From NCBI GenBank assembly GCA_038065675.1, contig JBBTQM010000036.1, forward strand, positions 1 to 26,629: 26,629 nucleotides of DNA, given 5' to 3'. The position numbers and the translations under genes are program-made. This document shows positions 6,355 to 12,909 of the stretch, piece after piece. Each line of letters starts with the position of its first letter. The first letter of the stretch is position 1. The notes under the pieces are model-generated. The model saw only the letters and a list, made by a program, of their open reading frames with translations. It did no database searches and was not told the origin of the DNA. The DNA is from JAUYLU01 sp038065675 (GTDB taxonomy: Bacteria > Patescibacteriota > Minisyncoccia > Phycocordibacterales > VMEP01).

Positions 6355-9042
6355 ATGCCACCGTTCAACGATTTCACAACCAAAGCCAAAGAAGCGATAC
6401 GCAAATCCCACGAGCTCGCCATTGAGCGCGGGCAGAACCACGTCAACCCGTTCCATCTTATGGCGGCGCTTCTTCTTCAGGAGGAAAGCATAGTTATCTC
6501 CATACTTGAAAAGCTGGACATTGACACGGTTCTTCTTACTGACTCTATTCTTGAAGCGATTGAATCGCCGGAGTCCGGCTCGGTGGCTTCCCCCTCATAT
6601 CAACTGTATCTAACGCCGGAACTCGCTTCTTCTCTTGAAGTTTCGCGCAAAGTCGCGCAAGAGCTTAAAGACGAATTTATTTCTACCGAGCACATTTTTA
6701 TCGCTTTGATGGACGTGTCACCGCAGGTGCGCGCGCTTCTTTCGCGCTTTAAAATTTCGCGCGAACAGGCAATTTCAGTTTTGGAAGAATTAAGGAGCCA
6801 AGGAGACGGCGCTCCGGAGGGGCCGAAAAAAACCCGCACGCTTTCCAAATACACGCGCAATCTGACCGACCTCGCGGCGGCGGATAAGCTCGACCCGGTT
6901 ATCGGGCGCGACGGAGAAATAATGCGCATTATTCAGATACTTTCGCGCAGAACAAAAAATAATCCGATTTTGATAGGCGAGGCGGGGACGGGGAAGACGG
7001 CTGTTGTTGAAGGGCTTGCCATACGCATGGCGAAAGGAGACGTTCCCGAATCTCTCAAGGGCAAAGAGCTCGTTTCTCTTGACCTCGGCCTTCTTATCGC
7101 CGGCACCAAGTACCGCGGAGAATTTGAGGAGCGTTTGAAATCAATAATGCGCGAAATAGAGCGCGCGAGCGGCAACATTGTCCTTTTTATTGATGAGATA
7201 CACACTATCGTTGGCGCGGGTTCTGCCGAGGGCACAATTGACGCTTCCAATATGTTAAAGCCGGCGCTCTCGCGCGGCGAACTTCGCGCTATCGGCGCCA
7301 CCACTCTTAAGGAATACCAAAAATACATAGAAAAAGACCCGGCGCTCGCGCGGCGTTTCCAGCCGGTTTACATCGACGAGCCGTCCGTTGAGGACACGGT
7401 TGCGATTTTGCGCGGATTGAAAGAAAAATACGAACTTTATCACGGCGTGCGCATTACCGACGACGCCATATTGGCCGCGGTAAATTTTTCTTCCCGCTAC
7501 ATAACAAGCAGATTTTTGCCGGACAAGGCGGTTGATTTGATAGACGAAGCGGCTTCTTCTTTGCGCATCGCGCTTGAAAACAAACCTGCCGTACTGGAGG
7601 AAACACACAGGAAAATTATACGCCTTGAAATAGAGAAAGAGGCGTTAAAAAGAGACCTTGGAGAAGGGGATGAAGAAGGGAAAAAGGCGAAAATCCGCAT
7701 TCGCGACATAGATAAAGAAATCGCCAATCTAAAAGAAAAAACGCGCGAGCTTGAGCTGAAATGGACGAATGAAAAAGGAAGCTTGACTGATATAAGAAAA
7801 ATCAAAAAAGACCTAGACGTCCTGCGCCTTGAAGGGGAAACCGCGGAAATGAAAGGGGATTTAGGTAAGGTTGCGGAAATCCGCTATGGCAAAATTCCCG
7901 CGCTTAAAAAAGAACTTGAGCAAAAAAGCGCGCGCCTGAAAAAATTACAAAAATCCCGCCGGATTCTGAAAGAAGAGATTACCGCCGAAGACATCGCGGA
8001 TGTCGTTTCGCGCTGGACGGGAATTCCTCTTTCAAGAATGATTGAGGAAGAGTCCGAGAAGCTCGGGCGCATGGAAGACGAGCTCAGGAAGCGCGTTATC
8101 GGGCAAGAGGAAGCTATCCAGAAGATTGCTGATTCCGTTCGTCGAAGCCGCGCCGGTATAGGCGACCCGAACCGTCCAATCGGCTCATTTATGTTTTTGG
8201 GGCCTACGGGAGTTGGCAAGACGGAATTAACCAAAGCTCTCGCGGAATTTATATTTAACGACGAAAAAGCTCTCATTAAGGTGGACATGTCGGAATACAT
8301 GGAAAAACATTCAGTTTCCAAGCTTATCGGTTCGCCGCCGGGCTATGTCGGGTATGAGGAATCAGGACAGCTCACCGAAGCGGTGCGCCACAGGCCTTAT
8401 TCTGTGATTCTTTTTGACGAAATAGAAAAAGCCCATCCGGAAGTGTTCAACGTTCTTTTGCAGGTCCTCGACGAAGGGCGCCTTACGGATGCCAAGGGGC
8501 GCGCGGTTAATTTCAAAAATTCAATTATTATTCTTACTTCAAATATCGGCTCGCAATTCATTGAAAAAATGGAATCAATGGGTTTTACCGCAAATTCAAC
8601 CAAGCAGGATTATCGCGAGGTTAAAGACAAGGTGGTGGAAGCCCTGAAAGATTATTTCCGTCCTGAATTTTTGAATCGCCTGGACGAAATTATTGTCTTT
8701 GATGTTCTTTCCAGAGAAACAATACGCAATATTGTTTCAATCCAAATAAAGCAAATCACCGAACGGCTTACGGGAAAAGAAATTAAAATAACTTTAAACG
8801 ATGACGCGCTGGAATATCTTGGCAAGGAAGGATACAACCCAAGTTACGGCGCAAGGCCACTCAAGAGGCTCATTCAAACAGCGGTTTTGAACCCGATTGC
8901 TACTTTGATTGTCTCGCGCGGGGTTTCAGCGGGGGACAGCATTCACGTCTCGGTAAAGGACGGGAAACTCCACATAGAAGCAAAGAAACCCTCAGGTAGA
9001 AAAAAAATTATAGTAAGGCGGGAAAAAAGTCTGGCTAGGTAA
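6355..9042 (+). CDS. clpB: ATP-dependent disaggregase ClpB
   Basis: This Hsp100 chaperone threads and rescues aggregated proteins, normally with DnaK. It has an N-terminal repeat domain (1-150). The first AAA+ module has GEAGTGKT (about 208-215) and DEIHTIVGAG. A long coiled-coil middle domain (about 400-530, with RYGKIPALKKELE) follows. The second AAA+ module has GPTGVGKT (about 616-623), DEIEKAHPEV and a C-terminal small domain. The full-length M domain identifies ClpB rather than ClpC/ClpA, and no ClpP-docking loop was noticed. Length 895 is close to the usual 860. The start follows TATAAA by 8 nt with no Shine-Dalgarno. Confidence 0.94.
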   Translation: MPPFNDFTTKAKEAIRKSHELAIERGQNHVNPFHLMAALLLQEESIVISILEKLDIDTVLLTDSILEAIESPESGSVASPSYQLYLTPELASSLEVSRKVAQELKDEFISTEHIFIALMDVSPQVRALLSRFKISREQAISVLEELRSQGDGAPEGPKKTRTLSKYTRNLTDLAAADKLDPVIGRDGEIMRIIQILSRRTKNNPILIGEAGTGKTAVVEGLAIRMAKGDVPESLKGKELVSLDLGLLIAGTKYRGEFEERLKSIMREIERASGNIVLFIDEIHTIVGAGSAEGTIDASNMLKPALSRGELRAIGATTLKEYQKYIEKDPALARRFQPVYIDEPSVEDTVAILRGLKEKYELYHGVRITDDAILAAVNFSSRYITSRFLPDKAVDLIDEAASSLRIALENKPAVLEETHRKIIRLEIEKEALKRDLGEGDEEGKKAKIRIRDIDKEIANLKEKTRELELKWTNEKGSLTDIRKIKKDLDVLRLEGETAEMKGDLGKVAEIRYGKIPALKKELEQKSARLKKLQKSRRILKEEITAEDIADVVSRWTGIPLSRMIEEESEKLGRMEDELRKRVIGQEEAIQKIADSVRRSRAGIGDPNRPIGSFMFLGPTGVGKTELTKALAEFIFNDEKALIKVDMSEYMEKHSVSKLIGSPPGYVGYEESGQLTEAVRHRPYSVILFDEIEKAHPEVFNVLLQVLDEGRLTDAKGRAVNFKNSIIILTSNIGSQFIEKMESMGFTANSTKQDYREVKDKVVEALKDYFRPEFLNRLDEIIVFDVLSRETIRNIVSIQIKQITERLTGKEIKITLNDDALEYLGKEGYNPSYGARPLKRLIQTAVLNPIATLIVSRGVSAGDSIHVSVKDGKLHIEAKKPSGRKKIIVRREKSLAR

Positions 9043-9103
9043 AATAATTCATGCTTGGAAAATGAGTGATTTTATGTCATTATTTTCCCATTGCGTCGGC
9101 TTG

Positions 9104-9123
9104 CCCCGCCGTTGGCGGGGTTT
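9104..9123 (+). terminator. GC hairpin after clpB, weak terminator
   Basis: CCCCGCC (9104-9110), loop GTT, GGCGGGG (9114-9120), then only TTTG. It separates clpB from tRNA-Tyr. The T run is short, so termination may be partial. Confidence 0.5.
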
Positions 9124-9136
9124 GCTAATACAAAAT

Positions 9137-9219
9137 GCGTCGGTGGCAGAGCGGTCAATTGCAATAGACTGTAAATCTATCGCCTTCGGGCTACGGAGGT
9201 TCGAATCCTCCCCGGCGCA
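9137..9219 (+). tRNA. tRNA-Tyr (GTA)
   Basis: Acceptor GCGTCGG/CCGGCGC with discriminator A. The anticodon arm is ATAGA-CTGTAAA-TCTAT (GTA at 9171-9173), followed by a long class II variable arm. The T arm is GGAGG-TTCGAAT-CCTCC. Only CAA follows, so CCA must be added after transcription. Confidence 0.95.
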
Positions 9220-9274
9220 CAATTTGATTTTTAAACCGTCTTATAGTAGCGTGTACTTTGTATTACTAAAAACT

Positions 9275-9307
9275 ACCTGCCTGCGCCAAGCGAAGCGCGG
9301 CAGGCAA
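9275..9307. repeat. GC-rich hairpin CCTGCC-GCGC/GCGC-GGCAGG
   Basis: Between tRNA-Tyr and rpmG, CCTGCC and GCGC pair with GCGC and GGCAGG across the loop CAAGCGAA. A relative with CCTGCCTGTGCG is at 12787-12829. It is not followed by a T run and looks like a dispersed palindromic element. Confidence 0.5.
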
Positions 9308-9329
9308 GCCAACTAACAACTGATTCATC

Positions 9330-9488
9330 ATGCCTCAACCGCAATTAATAAAACTCGCCTGCTCAAAATGCAAGAAGGTGAATTACTGGAGCCGCAAAAA
9401 CAAGAAAAAAGTAGAGCGTAAAATTGAGCTCAAAAAATATTGCAATTGGTGCAGAGCTAAAACATCTCATAAGGAATCTAAGAAATAA
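9330..9488 (+). CDS. rpmG: Ribosomal protein bL33
   Basis: The 52-residue protein has the bL33 pattern: LIKLACSKCKKVNYWSRKNKKK, then KIELKKYCNWCRAKTSHKE. The two CxxC pairs (CSKC and CNWC) make the zinc-binding version of the protein. It is a component of the 50S subunit near the E site. The start ATG follows tRNA-Tyr by 110 nt, with no Shine-Dalgarno (gattcatc before ATG). A strong terminator follows. The position between two tRNA genes suggests co-transcription with tRNA-Tyr or a promoter in the 9220-9329 gap that I could not define. Confidence 0.93.
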   Translation: MPQPQLIKLACSKCKKVNYWSRKNKKKVERKIELKKYCNWCRAKTSHKESKK

Positions 9489-9499
9489 ATAAACCATAC

Positions 9500-9530
9500 A
9501 AAAAACCGCGCTTAAAAAGCGCGGTTTTTT
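9500..9530 (+). terminator. Terminator after rpmG
   Basis: CCGCGCTT (9506-9513), loop AAA, AAGCGCGG (9517-9524), then TTTTTT. The preceding six A residues pair with the T run. Confidence 0.93.
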
Positions 9531-9550
9531 GTGCTAGATTTATATCGTTA

Positions 9551-9621
9551 GGGTCCATAGTTCAGTGGTAGAATGACGGTCTCCAAAACCGTTGACCGAG
9601 GTTCGAATCCTCGTGGACCCG
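9551..9621 (+). tRNA. tRNA-Trp (CCA)
   Basis: Acceptor GGGTCCA/TGGACCC with discriminator G. The anticodon arm is ACGGT-CTCCAAA-ACCGT (CCA at 9583-9585). The T arm is CGAGG-TTCGAAT-CCTCG. The 3' CCA is not encoded. The anticodon is the standard one for UGG, so nothing here points to UGA reassignment. Confidence 0.95.
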
Positions 9622-9726
9622 CCGATAATGATTTTACAAATGCGAGCTGTCCGCCTCGCAGGGCAACCCCCCAAAGATTTTAACTAGAAATGGCCCGTAA
9701 TACGAAACATTATTCAAAATTTCCCC

Positions 9727-9753
9727 AAAACAAAATCGGGCCATACGGCCCGA
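9727..9753 (-). terminator. Terminator of the secreted-protein gene
   Basis: On the minus strand, CGGGCC (9747-9752), loop GTAT, GGCCCG (9737-9742), then ATTTTGTTTTG. It lies 28 nt past the stop of the gene at 9781-10452. Confidence 0.8.
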
Positions 9754-9780
9754 CTCTAAAAATTCTTGATGAATTAAATC

Positions 9781-10452
9781 TCAGAAAGGAACAATCATAT
9801 GCACCAGTACTTCTTCTTTTTCCTTGTTCAGTCTCACCTGCAAAAAACTGCTTTTCGCGGACCTCGAATTGTCTTCCAACATGAAGGTCATTGACACCGC
9901 GGCTACCACGATAAGGTCTTTGTCGACTTTGACCTTTGGGACTGCCGTTACATTAAACTTGACCCTCCGACAGCCGAACGATATCCCCGGTATAGGGCCA
10001 ATCATTATTGAATTTTTTCTATTGACCCGGCTTTCGTAGAAAGCCAAACCAACGGCACCTACGGCGGATATTTGGCAATCGCCGCCAGCGATCCCCATGA
10101 TTTCATATTCCGTTCCTACGGATATTGGGACGGCGATTCCCCAGTTGCTGTTTCTGAATGCGTCAATCTGGGCGAACGACCTACTTTTTTCCCCGTTGCC
10201 GAACCAGGGGTTCTCGGTATAACACCTGACACCGAGCCCCCAGTTCCCGGACTCGTTGTACCTGTTTGGACGCTGTGTGTGCCAACTCGCGCCCCAGAAA
10301 TTCACCCCGATTTGCTGGCACAGCTTTTCATCGTCGTCTTTTGTGTCGGCGGAAAGTTCTTTTTCACCAGCAAGCGCGGGTGCGGGTATCGACAACAGCC
10401 CCATCATGAACGCGGAAAATATCGTGATAACCCTGTTTCTTAGAGCTCCCAT
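9781..10452 (-). CDS. Secreted protein resembling a small outer-membrane beta-barrel
   Basis: The 223-residue product begins with a clear signal peptide: basic MGALRNR, a hydrophobic core, and a cleavage site after APALA (about residue 28). The mature part is rich in alternating hydrophobic, Gly and aromatic residues, as in NWGIAVPISVGTEYEIMGIAGG, and ends in VLVHMIVPF. A final phenylalanine on an alternating strand is the classic signature of outer-membrane barrels. FWGASWHTQRPNRYNESGNWGLGVRCY recalls small barrel proteins of Gram-negative bacteria and their phages; this is recollection, not a search result. The gene has its own promoter, a perfect Shine-Dalgarno AAGGAGGT (10458-10465) 5 nt from ATG, and a terminator. 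Function is unknown. Confidence 0.6.
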   Translation of the reverse strand: MGALRNRVITIFSAFMMGLLSIPAPALAGEKELSADTKDDDEKLCQQIGVNFWGASWHTQRPNRYNESGNWGLGVRCYTENPWFGNGEKSRSFAQIDAFRNSNWGIAVPISVGTEYEIMGIAGGDCQISAVGAVGLAFYESRVNRKNSIMIGPIPGISFGCRRVKFNVTAVPKVKVDKDLIVVAAVSMTFMLEDNSRSAKSSFLQVRLNKEKEEVLVHMIVPF

Positions 10453-10494
10453 GTTGGACCTCCTTTTCTGTTTATCGGATGTACAACCTTTCTT

Positions 10495-10523
10495 TTTCTA
10501 TACCTTTGTCGTATATAAGTCAA
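10495..10523 (-). promoter_or_regulatory. Promoter of the secreted-protein gene
   Basis: The minus strand reads TTGACT (10518-10523), a 17-nt spacer and TAGAAA (10495-10500). An overlapping TATAGA would have a 15-nt spacer. The leader is about 36 nt. The -35 sits next to the end of the miaA gene. Confidence 0.6.
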
Positions 10524-10527
10524 TACT

Positions 10528-11433
10528 TTAATCCGTTAAAAAATTATGCATAGTTATTTCCGCTTCTCGCCCCAACATCTTATCGGAAGCATTTAGCCAA
10601 ATAATATTCTTATCCCGCTTAAACCACGTTTTTTGGCGCTTGGCATAGCGCCAGATTTTGGTTTCCAACTTGGCAATCATTTGCTCTTTTGTTGTTTCTT
10701 TGTTCAAGTATTTTGCCAAATATCTATATTCAAGCCCAAGCTCTTCCATGCGTTTCCACGAAAGGCCGTTCTTGTGTAATCGTCTTATTTCCGCAACCAT
10801 CCCTTTTTTCATTCGTGAAAGCAAGCGGCCGCGGATTTTTTTCTTCAGCTCGCCGTCAGACAGTTTCAGTCCGATTTTGAGCGCGTTATAAATTGTTGGT
10901 TGTAAATTGTTGGTCGGCACTTTCCCAAGCACCTTTGCGATTTCAATGGCGCGTATAAGCCGCCGCGGATTGTTTTTATCAATTTTTTCCGCTCGGCGCG
11001 GGTCAAGCTTTTTAAGCATTTCAAAAAGTTGCCCTGTTGTTTTTTTGCCCAATTTTCCTCTTAATTTTTCATCGGGGCATACCTCTGGGAATATTTTTCT
11101 GTTTACAATGGCATCAATGTATAACCCAGTACCGCCGCAAACGATCGGCAGTTTTCCCCTTTGTACGATATCTCGTACAGCACGACCGGCCTCGCGCGCG
11201 AAACGCGCAACGCTGTACTGGTTTTTCGGCGAGGCGACATCAATCATGTGGTGCCTTATACCGCGCATTTCTTTTTTCGTAATTTTACCGGTGCCTATGT
11301 TGAGTCCGCGGTAAACCTGTCTGGAATCGGCGGAAATAATTTCACCGTCGAATTTCTTGGCGATTTTTACTGCCAAGCCGCTTTTCCCGGTGGCTGTTTG
11401 CCCCAATATTACGACTACTTTTTGCTTGCTCAT
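10528..11433 (-). CDS. miaA: tRNA dimethylallyltransferase
   Basis: MiaA adds the isopentenyl group to A37 of tRNAs that read UNN codons; tRNA-Tyr, -Trp and -Leu in this window all have A37. Walker A is GQTATGKS (11-18), DSRQVYRGL (36-44) binds the tRNA/prenyl site, and GGTGLYIDAI follows. Family signatures continue through RRLIRAIEI and the C-terminal WRYAKRQKTWFKRD. I prefer the ATG at 11433 (MSKQ) to the one at 11442, because TAACAT on the minus strand (11441-11446) lies 7 nt upstream as a -10 and would itself cover the longer start. A short low-complexity insertion (TNNLQPTIYN) is coded by a repetitive A/C-rich tract near 10895. Confidence 0.92.
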   Translation of the reverse strand: MSKQKVVVILGQTATGKSGLAVKIAKKFDGEIISADSRQVYRGLNIGTGKITKKEMRGIRHHMIDVASPKNQYSVARFAREAGRAVRDIVQRGKLPIVCGGTGLYIDAIVNRKIFPEVCPDEKLRGKLGKKTTGQLFEMLKKLDPRRAEKIDKNNPRRLIRAIEIAKVLGKVPTNNLQPTIYNALKIGLKLSDGELKKKIRGRLLSRMKKGMVAEIRRLHKNGLSWKRMEELGLEYRYLAKYLNKETTKEQMIAKLETKIWRYAKRQKTWFKRDKNIIWLNASDKMLGREAEITMHNFLTD

Positions 11434-11478
11434 GCGGCACATGTTAGCATATTCAAGTTAAAGCTTAATCAAAAAATT

Positions 11479-12021
11479 ATGGAAAAACTATCAATGGAAG
11501 GCAAGCATGTCCCAAGTATAATTTTCAAGACTCGCGTGCGAGATGAAAGCGTCGGCGGAGAGAATCCTTACCGCTGGCAGGACGTTTCCTCGGATGATAT
11601 TTTCAAAAACAAAAAAATCGTAATTTTCTCTCTGCCGGGTGCGTTTACGCCCACATGTTCATCTACGCATTTGCCCGGCTACGAAGCCGCTTATGACGAA
11701 ATAAAATCTCTTGGAGTTGATGAAGTATATTGCCTTTCGGTGAACGACGCCTTCGTCATGTTCCAGTGGGGGAAGCACCAGAATGTTTCAAAAGTTAAGC
11801 TTCTTCCGGACGGTTCCGGTGATTTTACGAGAGGAATGGGAATGATGGTGAAAAAAGACAACCTCGGATTCGGTGAGCGTTCCTGGCGCTATAGCATGTA
11901 CGTTGAAGACGGAGTCGTAAAAAAAATATTCGCAGAACCCGGTTTTTCCGACAACTGTAAAGACGACCCGTTTGAAGTTTCCGACGCGGGGACTATGCTC
12001 CAATATTTAAAATCAAGATAA
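11479..12021 (+). CDS. Peroxiredoxin (Prx5-like)
   Basis: This thiol peroxidase reduces hydrogen peroxide and organic peroxides. The 180-residue protein has the active site PGAFTPTC (peroxidatic Cys60) followed by SSTHLPGYE, then VDEVYCLSVND and the Prx5-type WGKHQNVSKVKLLPDGSGDF and WRYSMYVEDG. Cys85 and Cys160 are candidates for resolving cysteines. The order fits the Prx5/AhpE-like branch rather than AhpC. The ATG at 11479 is chosen because earlier in-frame codons run back through miaA. No Shine-Dalgarno is seen (aatcaaaaaatt). It is divergent from miaA with a 45-nt gap. It may work with the SOD at 4017. Confidence 0.9.
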   Translation: MEKLSMEGKHVPSIIFKTRVRDESVGGENPYRWQDVSSDDIFKNKKIVIFSLPGAFTPTCSSTHLPGYEAAYDEIKSLGVDEVYCLSVNDAFVMFQWGKHQNVSKVKLLPDGSGDFTRGMGMMVKKDNLGFGERSWRYSMYVEDGVVKKIFAEPGFSDNCKDDPFEVSDAGTMLQYLKSR

Positions 12022-12050
12022 TTGACGCTATATTTTTACGGGGTTATACT
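12022..12050 (+). promoter_or_regulatory. Promoter of the 12-kb structured RNA
   Basis: TTGACG (12022-12027) begins on the base after the peroxiredoxin stop. A 17-nt spacer and TATACT (12045-12050) follow. A start 7 nt downstream is G12057, the first base of the RNA's closing stem. It is one of the best sigma70-type promoters in the window. Confidence 0.8.
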
Positions 12051-12056
12051 AACGAC

Positions 12057-12331
12057 GGTTTGGTCCTTTTCTGGCAGTATTGGGATAGCCCTCTGCAGGG
12101 GGTAAGAAGAAAGCAACCGCGATTTCTCGCTCTCTTTTAAACTAGCGACTTGAGAGAATACCCTGACTGAGAGAATCTCCTCGGAGGGGGAATGAGGAAA
12201 AGTCAGTTTAACCACCTAGGTATCCAAGGGTTGAACATGCGTAGCGGTCACCGCTTGAATGACCGTACCCGCCCCCTTTCCTTTTTCTGTGGCCGGTGGT
12301 GCGCTAGCATCTATGACTAAACGCCAAACCC
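12057..12331 (+). ncRNA. Unidentified structured RNA of about 275 nt
   Basis: A strong promoter, no credible ORF and two terminator hairpins frame this stretch. The predicted 5' end GGTTTGG (12057-12063) pairs exactly with CCAAACC (12324-12330). Inside are CTG(G)CAG/CTGCAG around GGG-ATAG-CCC, TCGCT/AGCGA with a 12-nt loop, CTGACT/AGTCAG enclosing CTCC/GGAG, GTTTAACC/GGTTGAAC, and CGGTCA/TGACCG, with AGCGG/CCGCT as an alternative to the last. The conserved parts of RNase P RNA, SRP RNA and tmRNA (tRNA-like ends) were looked for by eye and not found. GAGGAAAAGTC at 12193 only loosely resembles the RNase P P4 strand. Class unknown. Confidence 0.65.
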
Positions 12332-12379
12332 CCTTCGGGGTTTCTCTACTAAAAGCGACGAAAGCCGCTTTTATTTTTT
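12326..12379 (+). terminator. Tandem terminators of the structured RNA
   Basis: First, AAACCCC (12326-12332), loop CTTC, GGGGTTT (12337-12343), which competes with the RNA's closing stem. Second, TAAAAGCG (12350-12357), 8-nt loop, CGCTTTTA (12366-12373), then TTTTTTG. Confidence 0.8.
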
Positions 12380-12403
12380 GCCTATTTTTTAACCTGACTA
12401 ATT

Positions 12404-12622
12404 TTGTACTGCGGGAGAGACTTGGCTACAACTCTCGGCTCGTCGTCACTCGCCTCGGTCGCAGCCCCAGCTCGCGGTTTTGCGTGTTCGCAAAACATCG
12501 CTCCGCTTTTCGATTCTCTAGCGAAAGCCAAGCAGTTGGCTTTCGCTAGAGAATCGAACCCTCATGTCTTGCGACACACGATTTTGCCGCGCCCGCTTCG
12601 CCTCGCGTTTATAATTTTATAG
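12404..12622. repeat. Repeat-rich intergenic segment with tRNA-like debris
   Basis: No gene is seen here. It contains a perfect 21-bp inverted repeat (12511-12531 with 12536-12556, loop GCAG) and a perfect 8-bp hairpin GTTTTGCG/CGCAAAAC (12477-12496). On the minus strand two pieces resemble tRNA 3' halves. One (12409-12436) matches the 3' end of the neighbouring tRNA-Leu except for a 5-nt insertion in the T loop. The other (about 12540-12590) has a TGTC-GCAA-GACA variable-arm-like hairpin followed by GAGGG-TTCGATT-CTCT. It looks like duplicated and decayed tRNA sequence. Confidence 0.55.
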
Positions 12623-12705
12623 TGTCGCGGGAGAGACTTGAACTCTCACGATGTTGCCATCAATGGATTTTGAGTCCATAGCGTCTACCATTCCGCCACC
12701 GCGAC
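12623..12705 (-). tRNA. tRNA-Leu (CAA)
   Basis: Acceptor GTCGCGG/CCGCGAC with discriminator A. The anticodon arm is ATGGA-CTCAAAA-TCCAT (CAA). The class II variable arm is TGATGGCAACATCG. The T arm is GAGAG-TTCAAGT-CTCTC. CCA is not encoded. It reads UUG. Confidence 0.95.
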
Positions 12706-12728
12706 ATTATTTTGCTACGGGAAGTCGT

Positions 12729-12758
12729 GGATAAAATGTACCCCCGTACATTTTATCC
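12729..12758. repeat. Perfect 13-bp hairpin with CCCC loop
   Basis: GGATAAAATGTAC (12729-12741), loop CCCC, GTACATTTTATCC (12746-12758). No T run follows on either side, so it is not an ordinary terminator. It lies 24 nt upstream of tRNA-Leu on the minus strand. Confidence 0.7.
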
Positions 12759-12777
12759 TACATTCCACCACTCCGGC

Positions 12778-12829
12778 CTGTCTGCCGCCTGCCTGTGCGT
12801 GTTCTCAAGCAGACAGGGCAGGCGGGCAA
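12778..12829. repeat. GC-rich palindromic element upstream of parB
   Basis: CCGCCTGCC pairs with GGCAGGCGG, and CCTGTCTG can pair with CAGACAGG. The order of the four arms allows a pseudoknot or alternative hairpins. The CCTGCCTG core is shared with the element at 9275-9307. Positions 12830-12867 hold nothing recognisable. Confidence 0.5.
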
Positions 12830-12867
12830 TAGGGAAATTCTAATGAACAAGCAGAGAAAAAGCAATT

Positions 12868-12894
12868 TTGCGGTTATATTTGTTGTGGTAAAAT
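12868..12894 (+). promoter_or_regulatory. Possible parB promoter
   Basis: TTGCGG (12868-12873) and TAAAAT (12889-12894), with a short 15-nt spacer, 15 nt before the ATG at 12910. Confidence 0.4.
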
Positions 12895-12909
12895 AAGTTG
12901 TATATAAAT

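Noticed and set aside
9690..9884. 64-residue ORF on the plus strand
   Set aside because: It runs through the terminator of the minus-strand secreted-protein gene and into its 3' end, with no promoter or Shine-Dalgarno.
12190..12330. RNase P RNA because of GAGGAAAAGTC
   Set aside because: The match to the P4 strand is imperfect and too far from the 5' end. No ACAGAA-type partner strand or GGTAAGAGC element follows.
12057..12331. tmRNA
   Set aside because: No tRNA-like 5' end (GGGGC...GATTC..CGAC) or TTCRA-type T arm before the 3' end. The short frames that could be a tag do not end in the usual ALAA-like sequence.
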